Assembly: GCA_000226015.1 (NCBI GenBank)
Contig: JH152696.1
Span: 439,502-495,507 of the forward strand
DNA from: Mnemiopsis leidyi
Taxonomy: Eukaryota > Ctenophora > Tentaculata > Lobata > Bolinopsidae
DNA length: 56,006 nt
Direction of reading: 5' to 3'
In this document: positions 1-10,698 of the stretch, in pieces
Numbering within the stretch: position 1 is the first letter of the stretch
Layout of the letters: each line of letters opens with the position of its first letter
The notes under the pieces: model-generated
Told to the model about the DNA's origin: nothing
Databases searched by the model: none
What the model saw: only the letters and a program-made list of their open reading frames with translations
Position numbers and translations under genes: made by a program

Positions 1-1137
1 TTTTTGTGATCAAATCGAGGATAATTATTGAAAGGTCGTCACCTTTGCACTGCACATTTGCGATGCACCCAAATTTTAAAACCACCCTGTACATTGCACA
101 GAGTTTTAGTACATTGTGATTTGTGATGCACTTTAGCTGAGCATTGCAGAATTTTGTACAAACTTTTGATGATCTCTTTCATAATCAGCACAGTTAAATC
201 ATCCTGCTTTTGTCGATTATCTCAAAATAAACTTTTACATTAAGTCAGATCAACGACTTCTTTTGGAACGGAATCTGTCACTTTTAGTATAATTATTGGT
301 AATTTCGGACATAAGACCATTGACGAGAGATTGTCCGACGAATCATAATTTGTATTAAGGAATTTAGACCTCGTGTAGAATGTCTGCGAAATTCAGCTAA
401 CTATCGCACTACCAACAGGTATCTTCATATAAGTCTCTTTTGTTGCTCTGGCTGCGATCGAGAGCTTTCAAAAAGTAAAAAACTTTATCTAAGTTTGTTT
501 ATTGAATAACATCGTCGCGGAAAAAATTTCAAATGCAGCACAACCCATGTTAATGTTTTTGAATAAACGTTCATTTTTCCCGTATCTTACCATTTGGGCC
601 CGAAGGGCCCTAATGGAAAGATTCTTTTGATACTTTTTGTGTACGTGCAGTGTGGACTCTTTAAATCATACATCGAACGGCTGTATTGATTCGCGCGTCT
701 GTATTAACACGTGCAGAAAAATGAAATTGACCGAAATTACTGGTTACTGGTTTGAGAAATGCGAATTGCGAGATGTGTACTTCGATTTCTCATTCCGCAA
801 ATTTTGATAACAATAGGTAATCGACGGCACGATACGGGAAATTCAGCACTCGACTGACACAATGAAATCGGTCGCAATTCTTGTCAACGTTTTATACGGT
901 CATTTTTTGTGCTTCGATCACATGCTCTTCGAGCTTATCTTGTACTTGAATTAATTGATAACTGATATTGAATATTATATTCAGATAAGCTGGTTCCAAT
1001 CTTATACAAGAACTACATAATTCCTCTCATGTCATCTACTCAACCACTTGAAAGGAAAGCAGGTTGGGCTACATAACATATATTTTAAAGTTTTAGTATT
1101 TAATCCATTCAGCCATTTTTAAGTCAATTATCATTGC
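1..1137. other. Non-coding sequence, presumed IPO4 intron
   Basis: AT-rich sequence without a convincing exon on either strand. Because the first visible IPO4 exon at 1825 starts in the middle of the protein, this is most simply the intron before it. Confidence 0.5.
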
Positions 1138-1326
1138 GAATAAAGGACGTCAGAATTCTCGGGGAATACTGAATAGTTGAGGCAACTTTTCCCGTTTTGT
1201 GATTGATCCCATCACAGCGATTGACCAATGATAGGTCAGATACGACCTATCAATTTCGAGAAATACTGTCACGAGATAGAAAAGATTTCCGACTCCTCCC
1301 CAAGAATTCTGACGTCCATTTTATTC
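1138..1326. mobile_element. MITE-like element with 28-30 bp terminal inverted repeats
   Basis: The left end (1138-1165) and right end (1297-1326) are inverted copies sharing the core GGACGTCAGAATTCT, with one mismatch and a 2-base indel. The interior of about 130 bp has no ORF. This is the structure of a short non-autonomous DNA transposon. I see no clear target-site duplication, so the outer limits are approximate. Confidence 0.6.
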
Positions 1327-1824
1327 TGTCCATAATGTTTAGAGATTTAGGTTGATATTGCAGTAGGTTTCATATGACGGTGTATGTTCACCGTGCACAA
1401 TTTTGATTTTCGTGTACGGGAAGAGTAAAAGAAGGTATCCTTTACACAATTACAAACACAAAGAAACCTCTTTTAAATCCAAATCTTGTTACTCCTGGGG
1501 TGGTTTAGTGGGTGAAAAGTGAAGCCCATTAATCAGTTGGCTGTTGGTGAACCCAGGTGGACCGAACCATGCTTTCGCGCGGCGTGAAAAAGTTCGCGCG
1601 AAAAGTAGTGTGCTTTTTCGAGGCCAATATCTTAAAAAGCAAACTGCTAAATCATAGTTCGAATCCGCATGCTTGCGCGGCTTCATCAGCTGATGGTGAA
1701 ACGTACATGACCTGACTCGTTTTTAAGCTGGATTAGCGATTAGATTAGCCGTTGGCGTATTTAGGTTACATATTAGACACACTGATAAAGTATCTACAGA
1801 ATTTTATCTGATTCCCATTACCAG
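1327..1824. other. IPO4 intron sequence
   Basis: No coding signal is seen here. A 65-codon minus-strand ORF at 1489-1686 has no recognisable content. The segment ends in the acceptor of the first visible IPO4 exon. Confidence 0.5.
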
Positions 1825-1908
1825 GTTTAACTGCATTGGCAGTTGTAGCTGAGGGAACCTGCGAGTACATGTTGGAGCACATGCTTCAGGAATGTCTAAA
1901 ACTGGCGG
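1825..1908 (+). CDS. IPO4: Importin-4, first visible exon (gene overview)
   Basis: Importin-4 is a karyopherin-beta nuclear import receptor built of HEAT repeats; known cargoes of the family include histones and ribosomal proteins. Twelve plus-strand exons join in perfect phase to 1500 nt, 500 codons: 1825-1908, 2356-2462, 2778-2958, 3145-3327, 3469-3568, 3772-3868, 31245-31371, 31813-31964, 32705-32782, 43537-43680, 43858-43981 and 47068-47190. Family members have about 1080 residues, so roughly a third lies left of the window and the C-terminal third or more is not seen. This exon begins with the last two bases of a codon, reads LTALAVVAEG (a HEAT helix) and ends in phase 1 at GCGG|gttagt. 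The order of motifs matches IPO4 better than IPO5. Confidence 0.88.
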
Positions 1909-2355
1909 GTTAGTGACTTGTCTGGCAGTGTTGATGTGTCTTGTGTAAGTGTTCTGTCATTCAGCAATTAAATCTGGGCTGGTCTCTTAGATATCTTCGT
2001 AGTTTGTACTGTGATGTAATGTGCCCTGCTGTTATAGAGTATACATTAAACCCATCCCTAGGCCTAGATATCATAGGGTTTTGATAATTTCAACACTACA
2101 AATCAAGATCATCAAGATCAAATTTTATAAGTGCTTAGGGGGGTCTGTAGCTTCCCCTCTATTCAGTATGTATGTGTTTCACTGACTTGTTATCTGAAGA
2201 AGTTAATAACGATACCTTTGAAAAAAGCACTTGCATAACTTTGCCTTGAAGCCGGGAATACTTCACTTTAAAACCATCAAAGAGAAAATGAATTAACGGA
2301 ATGTAAATAATAAACCTTTATACACATACTAAGCTAAACTCTCAATTTAAACCAG

Positions 2356-2462
2356 GAAATGGGTTGTCGGATGAAGCTCCAGAAGTCCGAAATGCTGCTC
2401 TCTATGCTCTAGGACAGTTCGCCGAACACTTCCAACCAGACATCGTCAAGTACAGCAATGAG
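2356..2462 (+). CDS. IPO4: Importin-4 exon 2 (visible numbering)
   Basis: Contains VRNAALYALGQFAEHFQPDI, a hallmark HEAT repeat of importin-4/5 proteins. It enters in phase 1, completing the glycine codon split from the previous exon, and leaves in phase 0 at AATGAG|gtgaga. The intron before it is 447 bp. Confidence 0.9.
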
Positions 2463-2777
2463 GTGAGAGGGATAAAGAAAACTGAGAAAATATAGAAAAC
2501 TAGAGATGTGATTCATCTGATATTTCTTTTTTCTAAACTTTTGCCGCTAACTGTTTGCTTGTATGTACTGGATTTTAGCATTGCCTGTTTTTCTGACTAC
2601 CGACTACCGTAGAAAGCGACAAGGGTTAAGCTGCTAGCCTTACATTAAGATTAGCCTGCCCTATCCATGTGTCAAATCGTAAACTACGGGGTCTTCCCTA
2701 AGTCCTGTCTCGAAAAACTCTACAATCTGATAGCTCGAAGTCCAACACTATAAACCTGCTACCATACATCTCCCCAG

Positions 2778-2958
2778 ATACTTCCAGTTCTGTGTCAGAA
2801 GATAGCTGATGAGATGAGCACGCAGAGCGGAGCTCTGACCCGGACTTACTACGCTCTGGAGTCGTTTTGTGAGAACATGGGGGAAAACATTGTACCCTAT
2901 CTTCCTGATTTGGTGGAGAAATTAGTGGTCATGATAGCCCATAGTCCTACTGTGCACG
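2778..2958 (+). CDS. IPO4: Importin-4 exon 3
   Basis: Starts ILPVLCQKIADEM and contains YYALESFCENMGENIVPYLP, the next HEAT repeat of importin-4. The acceptor is ccccag|ATA and the donor leaves one base of a codon (CACG|gtttgt). Confidence 0.9.
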
Positions 2959-3144
2959 GTTTGTTTTACGACGCTGTAATTTCCAATAAGAAAAAAGTGA
3001 AATTTCTGAAGCTCATGTTGCTAGATTGTCTTTAACTCATCTAGATCTTTAACTACAAACTACCAACTTAAGCTATGCGACATCCACTATTCAACTAGAG
3101 ATTATACTACTTATAAATACTACTTACATATTGGCAATGGTCAG

Positions 3145-3327
3145 GAAAAGAACTAGCGATCAGCGCATTGGGGGCAGTCAGCAACGCCGCCGAGGAAGCT
3201 ATAGTACCCTTCTTGGGACAGATAATGGAGCATTTAAAGGTATACCTGACTGCTCCTGACACTGAAGATGGAATTACCCTCAAGACTCAAGCTATTGATA
3301 CTCTCAGTGTCTTTGCTAGGAAGATAG
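3145..3327 (+). CDS. IPO4: Importin-4 exon 4
   Basis: Reads KELAISALGAVSNAAEEAIV, then a second helix pair with PFLGQIMEHL and LSVFARKI. The KELA-SALGA signature is characteristic of importin-4. Phase 1 in and phase 1 out (GATAG|gtcagt). Confidence 0.92.
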
Positions 3328-3468
3328 GTCAGTGTGTCTGTCTGATTTCAATTGAATTGCATAGAACAATGATTGGAATTTAAATATAGATCTAATTTCA
3401 CCATGATTCCAATACTCATGCTATAATTCCAATACTCATGCTATAACTTTCTGCGTGCATTATCACAG

Positions 3469-3568
3469 GTAAAGATACGTTCAGTCCTATGGCAGGAGAG
3501 TGTGTGCAACTAGGAATAGCTAATCTGGCCTCCGCAGACGATCCTGATCTCCGAAGATGTATCTACAG
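3469..3568 (+). CDS. IPO4: Importin-4 exon 5
   Basis: Encodes FSPMAGECVQLGIANL followed by DDPDLRRCIY, a conserved HEAT linker of the family. It leaves in phase 2 (CTACAG|gtaagt). Just upstream, at 3409-3446, the intron carries a perfect 20 bp direct duplication. Confidence 0.9.
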
Positions 3569-3771
3569 GTAAGTCCTTGTTGTTGGTCTATTTCTAGTAT
3601 TTATATGTGAGACTGCTGCGGACATCGGAAATTGCTTGACCATAGTTTTCAACCAAATGTCCAACTTTTGTCGTTTTGGCAATTATACGAAATCCTTACT
3701 CAAGTTTTACGGGTTTTAACTTGTACCATCTTTGTGTAATGTGTTGTTACCAAACACGAGATTTTACTCAG

Positions 3772-3868
3772 CTTGTTTGCGGCGATTTCTTCAACTTGTC
3801 CTGAAGCTTTGTATCCGTGTCTGGACCCCATCGTAAAGAAAATGTTTGAAACCTTGGACAGCACCGAG
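3772..3868 (+). CDS. IPO4: Importin-4 exon 6, last exon before the 27.4 kb intron
   Basis: Begins by completing a serine codon and reads LFAAISSTCPEALYPCLDPI. The donor GAG|gttagt is in phase 0. The next exon in protein order is 27,376 bp away; every intron seen so far is under 450 bp. The gap is filled by minus-strand receptor genes. Confidence 0.9.
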
Positions 3869-4424
3869 GTTAGTTTGAATAGTTATGTCCCTTTTATCAG
3901 TTAGCTGAGTAAGTTAGTGATAGTGTAAGTTAGTTATGTTGTTAGTGAATTGAGTTGTTTGTAAGTTCAGTTTGTGAAATTTCAATTGAGCGTAGTTAAT
4001 TCTGGGCTGGGTAAAGGTTTTTGGATTCAAGAATTAGAAATGGTTGCGAATTTATTTGACGGCGAAGCATTCATTCATGACCCCATATTTTGCTTACAAA
4101 GAACTAGCTTGAGTATTAGGGGGAAAAGTAATAACTAAGCAATTTTTGGGACGTTGGAAAATGGGAAAACGAAATTCTGTAAATAGGGTATCAGCCCATA
4201 GGGTACATTAAACTATGTTGTCTTGGAATGCAATGCAAATTTTAGTCAATTATACCACAATATTAAAAAAAGTTCTAAAAAGTCGCTCCTTTGCATTCAA
4301 AGCTAAAAAGAACTACACGCTTAAGATTCTGGAACATAAGACTTAAAAATTGATAATATAAATTTAATAAATACAACCCAGTTGGGGCGTTAGGTTTATC
4401 CATTGTCAGCAAGAAAACTGAATA

Positions 4425-4774
4425 CTAACTAATATCATCAGCATTGCTTCTTTTAAATCTTGCTGAAAGTCTCCTAAATGACCACTGAGACATGACCTCA
4501 TCATAACTGGGAGGTGAATGAGTAACCCCGTTTAGTTCAGTCTCATCCTCATACGCTGGTGGGGCTGTTGGGTTTACTGCCGCTCTCAGAGGTTGTGCGT
4601 CGCTCTCGGATTGCGAATCCGTATCGCGAATTGGCTGTTCTGTGTTGCGCAACTGTTGTCTTCGCCTTGCTTTTCGTCGATAGATGATACAAACTAAAAT
4701 TGCGATAAAGACTAAAAGCGAGGCTGCTATTATTCCAACCAACATTATTGTTGACATTCCACCTGCTGCCTTAC
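4425..4774 (-). CDS. Receptor A exon 5: transmembrane segment and cytoplasmic tail
   Basis: Enters in phase 1 after TTTCAG. A hydrophobic span (IMLVGIIAASLLVFIAILV, then CII) is followed by the stop-transfer run YRRKARRR. The tail carries NPTAPPAYEDE at 4551-4571 and SPPSYDEVMSQ near the C-terminus. PPAY and PPSY are ligands for Nedd4-type WW domains; PTAP binds TSG101; YDEV fits the YxxPhi endocytic signal. ATTAAA on the minus strand (plus 4363-4368) is a possible poly(A) signal. Confidence 0.75.
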
Positions 4775-7130
4775 CTGAAATGGTGAATATTTGATTAGCA
4801 TTCTCAAAAATATCACGACCATCACATTGAACGTCACGAGTACTTTAATCAGTGTATAAAAACCTCGCAAAAAGCATATTCCTGCGAATTTTAACATAAG
4901 ATAGAACCAGCGCTTGTTTCTCACCGTCTGAGCATGTTAGGAAGACATCCTCCTCGTGTTTACAATGGGGTGCTGTTGTGAAAGAACAATAAAACCACAA
5001 TCCATCATTATTTGAACACCCGTTTAAGCCTAATTTTGTTTTTTTCCTGCTCTGAAACGTCCCGTATTTCGGCCCCTTGGGATAAGACTTCCACGTGGGT
5101 TGCTGAGAGGGACGTCCCATTGCCCGACATATTGCACGTGCGGTGTCCTCGTCGAACTGATCATCACATACCGTACCCTCGTTGAAGAGAAGAAGTCCTT
5201 CACTTTGTTTGGTTACGTTTCGCCCGTTTTGATCGACTATCTCGAACTTTGCTGAAGGGGTGTGACATTAGCTGAAGAGGAAGAGTTCTTTAAGAAGGAC
5301 TATGGAGTAGTCCATCACGTAGCTGAAGTGAATCATATTTACGAATTGTCAAGTTTTTATGAGTTTTCCCAAATTCAGATTTTATTTTACTTCATTTACA
5401 TAAATGTAACATAACTGAGCTTTAAGAATTTAACGTTTGGAGCCAGTCTATAGAGCCAGTTTCTTCTGTAGCAATTAGCAGTTATAGTTCGTTCTGAAAG
5501 TTGAAGTACTCACTTAGTTCACTGGCACAGAAATATACTGAGTTCTCCTGCCAAGGAAACGTGTTGTCTAGCTTCACTCGTTCGCGATTTTCAAATGTCT
5601 TCGTTGACCCGTTTTTAAAAACCACTGTCGTCTGTAATGTCAATTACTAATTAACTTTGCGGAGAGATAGTTCGTCAAGTTAGCTAGATCCTAGTGTTTG
5701 GTTTCATGTTTGATTTATCATTATTTCAGCAAAACAATACATGTATACTGCATTGATCAACCTTTTAATTTTACCTTAAGAAAACTTTCAGAAATGTATA
5801 AATTGAAAATTCGAATTCCGAGAAAAAAACTTGTAAAACGGATATGGAAACTTGACGACTTTTTAAAAACTTATTGAAAACAGAATCCTACCCTCTCCAT
5901 GGTCCAGCCGTCTGTTCCGCCCTTCAAAGTAAACTTCAAGCACCCAACATCAGCATCTCCATCGAGATTCGCGTCAAACCAAAACTCTCTAACCTCACCC
6001 TCATCAAACTTTCCCAACCTTTGCTCCCCGGAAATTTGCTTCCGGTCTGCAGTCAAAAGGGTCAAATCTACGTCAGTCTCGTCGTTTCCCTCGTCTGCTG
6101 ACGTTTCTACAACTACTCTTACGTTGTAGGCTGAAGTTAACAAGCTGAGTTTTGTTCTTCCTCAATTAGTATATTTATTATGTGCTACTTCTTTTGTTTT
6201 AGTAATTTCTTGTTGGCTCATTATAATCACTTATACAATTCGTTGTTCAAAAATATGCGTGACTGCGATTTTTTCGGTTTAAGGGACTTAATTGTGAAGG
6301 GTATGGAAACAAAATTTATCCTCAAGTCAAGCATATTTTATTTTATCTACCTTGATTTTAAATAGAAATTATCTTCTTTGCGCTTTCACGAATGAATGAA
6401 ATTTTGTAAAAACATCAAACTTTAATGATCTCTTGAGTCTTGCTCAATTTAGTCAGAAAGACATTTATGGATTTTAATTATTGTCAATTTTACTTTAATT
6501 TATACCTAATTTGCATGGGTATTTGTGCTTTTTTAAGCTAGATAGATACAGAATTCACCTGTCTTATAATTTGACCTAAATTTCCAACTTCCAAAACTCC
6601 TGATTTTTTCAAAATTAGGACAACGTCATCTAAAAACCCATCATATACCTACATTTGTATGCCTTTAGCATAGGGAAATGACACAGGATATCAAATTTAA
6701 CAAAATCCTTGCAGTAGGCCACAATTTGGCTACAATTAGCTACTCTGTGATTCTGAACTATGCAAAAAACTTCCGAAAGTTTATTATGAAGGCTAATTTA
6801 TAAAAAATTGAAAAATCTTGCTCACAACGCCTTTTAGATCACCAAAATAGGTCAAAAGTTATGGTCCAATATGAATTTGTAATTTTACCCTATTTCTACT
6901 GTAAAACGTGCAAATTACGCATATTTTTGAACAACAACTGTGATATATCACTATGATTTGCATGAAAAAAGTTTATTAATATTTGGACCACTTGACGAAT
7001 TCACCTTCTCATCCTTGAGCTATACATGAATGTAATATAAGTGCATAATGTACAATACGCCATGAAAAGTTCCCTTACCGTGAAAAAGTGGTAGGAGTGT
7101 TAGGATAAGAAGATTCTGCGAAAATATCAT
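4425..7130 (-). CDS. Receptor A: PLAT-SRCR single-pass receptor (gene model)
   Basis: Five minus-strand exons join to 1086 nt, 361 residues: 7079-7130 (signal peptide), 5892-6130 and 5514-5631 (PLAT-like domain), 4925-5251 (SRCR), 4425-4774 (transmembrane segment and tail). All junctions agree in phase. The predicted product is a small type I surface protein: a cleaved leader, a lipid- or protein-binding beta-sandwich, one scavenger-receptor cysteine-rich domain, one membrane span and an 85-residue cytoplasmic tail with two PPxY motifs. It lies wholly inside the large IPO4 intron on the opposite strand and is the shortest of three related receptors. The ligand is unknown; a recognition role is inferred from the domain set. 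Expression is not shown by sequence. Confidence 0.72.
4925..5251 (-). CDS. Receptor A exon 4: SRCR domain
   Basis: A single phase 1-1 exon of 327 nt. It contains GLLLFNEGTVCDDQF, DTARAICRAMG and a C-terminal DVFLTC, the conserved SRCR framework with the usual GTVCDD and A-IC spacing. It splices over a 150 bp intron (GACG|gtgaga) to the transmembrane exon. Confidence 0.82.
5514..5631 (-). CDS. Receptor A exon 3: C-terminal part of PLAT-like domain
   Basis: Begins in phase 0 with TTVVFKNGSTKTFENRERVK and ends CASELx in phase 1 (CTAA|gtgagt). It supplies the last strands of the beta-sandwich begun in the previous exon. Confidence 0.6.
5892..6130 (-). CDS. Receptor A exon 2: PLAT/LH2-like domain, N-terminal part
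   Basis: Reads YNVRVVVETSADEGNDETDV, then GDADVGCLKFTLKGGTDGW and TMER before the donor AGG|gtagga. The YxVxVxT start, TDVDLTLL strand and DGW-ERV end match the PLAT (polycystin/lipoxygenase) pattern. Phase 1 in, phase 0 out, unlike the other modules. The exact donor was chosen because it restores phase with exon 3. Confidence 0.6.
7079..7130 (-). CDS. Receptor A exon 1: signal peptide
   Basis: An ATG at 7130 is followed by IFSQNLLILTLLPLFH and the donor CACG|gtaagg in phase 1. The exon is 52 nt with a hydrophobic core, matching in length and phase the signal exons of receptors B and C (55 nt each). Confidence 0.62.
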
Positions 7131-7296
7131 CCTTTTCTTCTAAATCTATCTTTGGGTCTTCGGCAAATTAATTTTAACTTACCAACAGTTCTGACCTTGT
7201 GACTTACTTCATCTCAATGCATGCTTCTGTGAATATACACTTTCAATCCTTTAACGAAGTGATTAGATCGGGACTAAGTAAACAATGTTCAGATGA

Positions 7297-7461
7297 TAAC
7301 TGATTATATTTAAATAGTTCTTCTCGGCTCAAGTAGTTGCACAGGGAAGCTGTTGTAACAGGGAAATTGATCAATCTACATTACGTTCTCCATTCATTAA
7401 TCGACTGTTTAATTTGTGCAACTACTTGAGCCAAGAAGAACTATTTAAATTTAATCAGTTA
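7297..7461. mobile_element. Hairpin (foldback) MITE
   Basis: The arms 7297-7342 and 7416-7461 are near-perfect inverted copies of about 46 bp, sharing GTGCAACTACTTGAGCC and the arm end around ATCAGTTA. They enclose a loop of about 73 bp with no ORF. The RNA or single strand would fold into one long hairpin. Confidence 0.62.
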
Positions 7462-7750
7462 CCATGCGGCTTATAAATAATAGACCAATCATTTCAACTA
7501 CTGTTCAGATGATAGCAACAGAAGGGAAAAGGTATATCGACCCTGTACATCCTGGGTGATTTTGGAATGAAGCACAAAAAAGTCCGGCAATAAATAGAAC
7601 CCTACACTTTATCGTGTGTAAAATTACATCGCAGACAAGGAAGAACCAATACAAGAAATAATAGACGTGACTGCTACAGCAGGGAGCATGAATCATTATT
7701 CCTTATATAGGAAGTAAATTATCGTACATATCTGATTTATCCGTTTCGTA

Positions 7751-8725
7751 ATCTCGGGGGAGTTCCAAAAGCAAAATTAAATCCTTACTTTGACTAATGA
7801 ATATGCTAAAAACTTTGTAGCTAAAGATAGTTGTTGAATATAGTTAAATGTGTATTCATTTGGCTGCACCTAATTCGGCTCGAGGTGCAAATTGATAAAT
7901 GTTAAGAAATTAGTTTGTCTAATAACACTAATTCAATCAAAGGAAGCCCTTTGAGACAAAGGAATGATTATGTAAAACAAAGAAATGATTATGTAAATAT
8001 ATAACAAACTACAGCGCAATAAAACGTCGATCACATCACACAGGCAGGCTCCTACACAATACACACCTAATTGCACTACACAGAGACACAGAAAACGCGC
8101 TACCTCTATCACAATTTGTCATCATTCAGCGATGTACAATGTACATATCATATTACCACGAGGCAGATGTATATGAGATGGCGGAATGTACTGTTGAACA
8201 TCAGGGACAGTGAGCAGACGTTAAATTGTATAATTTTTTGTGCGCTTTTATACATTACAAAGTAAACTAATACATGACACAGTAAAGTTAACTAATTAAA
8301 TTTTACTGGGTAAACTGATACAGTTAGTTTAATGAAAGCACGCACGTGAATGATAGCTCTCGAACTCCCACGAAACTAAAACATGCAAGAGATTGCCAGT
8401 AGGTGTACATTATTATCTACAATTACAAAGAACAGAAGATGATGAGTAAGATTTTTCAAGCAACTAATGTACGATCTTACCGTTTAGCGTGTAGCGTAGG
8501 GCCGACACTCCAAAACATAACAGCACACCGAATACTATAAATACTACAAATAAACACCGGAATACGATGATCTCAGGGGAATTACAAAATCAAAATTTAA
8601 TCCTTAATTTGACCAATGATAATACTTGTAGTTAAAGATAGTAATAAATAAACACCGAAATACGATGGTGTAATCTCAGGGGAATTACAAAAACAAAATT
8701 GAATACTAATACTTTGACTATCAAC
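7751..8725. repeat. Three-copy dispersed/tandem repeat
   Basis: Three related segments start ATCTC(A/G)GGGGA(A/G)TT at about 7751, 8570 and 8673 and continue with a run of A and a TTTGAC(T/C)A block. The last two lie in tandem with a period near 100 bp and share TAAACACCG-AATACGATG upstream. No function is evident. Confidence 0.5.
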
Positions 8726-9565
8726 CGTCTAGTCGTTTGAATAGAATTGGCCTTATATTAGGCCGTGTTGCCTAAGGCCGAAGTCGGAAGTTCTACCCAA
8801 TCTTTTAATTCAATTCAGATTTTGACGAATCACACAATGTTAAAACTTACACTGACAGACCATCAAGCTGTAACTAACATGCATGTATCGTTAGACATTT
8901 ATCATCTAAAATTACTACATGTACATCATTACATCATTGTACTTCGATTGCTTAAGTCTGTACACATGATAGATACAGTAGAAAAAGAACAGTGGATTCT
9001 GACGATGTTCATACTAATAAGAACAATAATCTTTGTTTGTGGTTGAGTGGTATGAGGAAATGAGGATTGGCATTTGGCAGTTTTGTGACTGTAATATTTC
9101 GTTCGTTTTTATCAAGTTATTGGACTCATTTTTTAATTATGTGATAACAATTTACTATATAATATATTTCATTGGTTGATACGTCCATTGTCCAACGTGT
9201 TATTGCGGGGAAAGGTTTCGTCAGGACGCCGCCAGAATTCACATTCCTTTTCAGATCTTTAGTATCGATGTAATGTTTAAAAGGATTTCAATACCGTCGA
9301 AAAAATCCAAGGCGAATCATTATTAGTCTATGTCGACTGCTCATTGCACGATCTATTTATCAAATTCCAGGGCGTTTAGCGTGTACACAAATCTTCTTTA
9401 GCAACAGGAATCCCATTCTTCTGCTGGATATTTTATCATAACCGAAACTCCCGCCTTCCCCTCCTTCCTCCCGCCTTTAACTCCTTCTTCCTCCCTCCCT
9501 CCTCCTAGAAATTAAATTAAAAATATGTGGTAATGTACGATCTTAGGACAAAGCGGTCAGTTGTT

Positions 9566-9836
9566 TTCGGACAAGAGACCACATTTCGGACAACAGTCCA
9601 TTTTGCGGGCTCTTGTCTGACCTTGTGTTTCAATTTACAAGTACCATGTCATATAGACAAGAGTCCCAAGTCCGCTTCGGACAATTTCAGCTGACATCTT
9701 TTTGTGATGGGGCATATCAGAGACCGCTGGCATCAATTATCGGTGATTTGTAATCTGCAACCCGCTTTTAAATTGAAAGTCTGATATTCTATTTAAAATT
9801 AAATTCGGACAAGAGTCCGCTTCAGACAACAGTCCG
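9566..9836. repeat. Palindromic GGACAAGAGTCC repeat family
   Basis: Copies at 9566-9600, 9655-9686 and 9804-9836 share TTCGGACAAGAG, CGCTTC(G/A)GACAA and CAGTCC. The half-sites GGAC and GTCC make each copy partly self-complementary. Confidence 0.45.
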
Positions 9837-10312
9837 ATTACCGTAATATACTTTTTCAGAGCCGAGGAAAAAAATAAATTTATAAAAACTATACTAAGGT
9901 CATTTAGAATGAATGTAAAATGCAAATACAAGAAGAGAAATAGAAATACTGATATAAAAAAACTTTTTCCTGTAATTTAAAACATCTAATAATTCTAAAA
10001 ATCACAATCAACCAAGAACTCAAGAAGAAAGACATCCCAATATTTTGGTCCCATATTCGGTCACTATTCATATTCACTCCCCGAAAATCAATATATGGCC
10101 AATCCATTTTCAAATCAGAAAATTCTTCCATAATCGTTTTATGATAAGAACCAGGCTGGCCTCATTCCTTCGGTTACCATGCTAAGCTTGGCATTACATT
10201 CACTGTGGCAAAATGAAGATCTGTAGTTTTCCAGGCCCCAGGAAACACTTGAGTCACGCTGCAAATCAGCTCTAGAATATCTACCCTTTGTCCGGTGTCT
10301 TCCTAAACAAAC

Positions 10313-10698
10313 TCACACAGGTTTCTGATAAATGTGATCGTTTGCCATAACCTCTTCGTAACTTGGAATTTGATCGTCTCCAAATTGAACTGTCGGATCG
10401 TTATAATACTGGGGTGGAGGAATATTGTCAGTCCCTAGGGCAGGTGCTGGTTCCTGAAAACTGGTCTCGTATATGTTTTCACTGGGCGGAGGTAATTCAA
10501 CTGCTATTGGATTGGGAATTGGAGGTTGATTGTTATACACAATGGCGGCATTGGCGATGGTTTCTCCGGACTGATTCTGTTGTTGTTGTGATGTCAAGTT
10601 TTGACTGCGTCTTCGGAGGTAATAAATAGCGCTTACAACTACTACCAGAACTGCTGCTACGATAAGGACAATGTATCCTGCAGATAAACCCTTTTTCT
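10313..10698 (-). CDS. Receptor B exon 8: transmembrane segment and tail
   Basis: Phase 1 entry. GYIVLIVAAVLVVVVSAIYY is the membrane span, then LRRR. The tail is Q/N-rich and then carries EPAPALGTDNIPPPQYY and IPSYEEVMAND, blocks also present in receptor C. PPQY is a WW-domain ligand and YEEV fits YxxPhi. Stop at 10313. Confidence 0.78.

Larger units (their letters stand above)
7131..10312. other. Intergenic/intronic stretch between receptors A and B
   Basis: No convincing exon. The ORFs are short and AT-rich. It contains a hairpin MITE (7297-7461), a dispersed repeat in three copies (about 7751-7832, 8566-8643 and 8670-8725) and a palindromic repeat around 9566-9836. The promoter of receptor A and the 3' end of receptor B must fall here; no motif identifies them. 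Confidence 0.5.
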
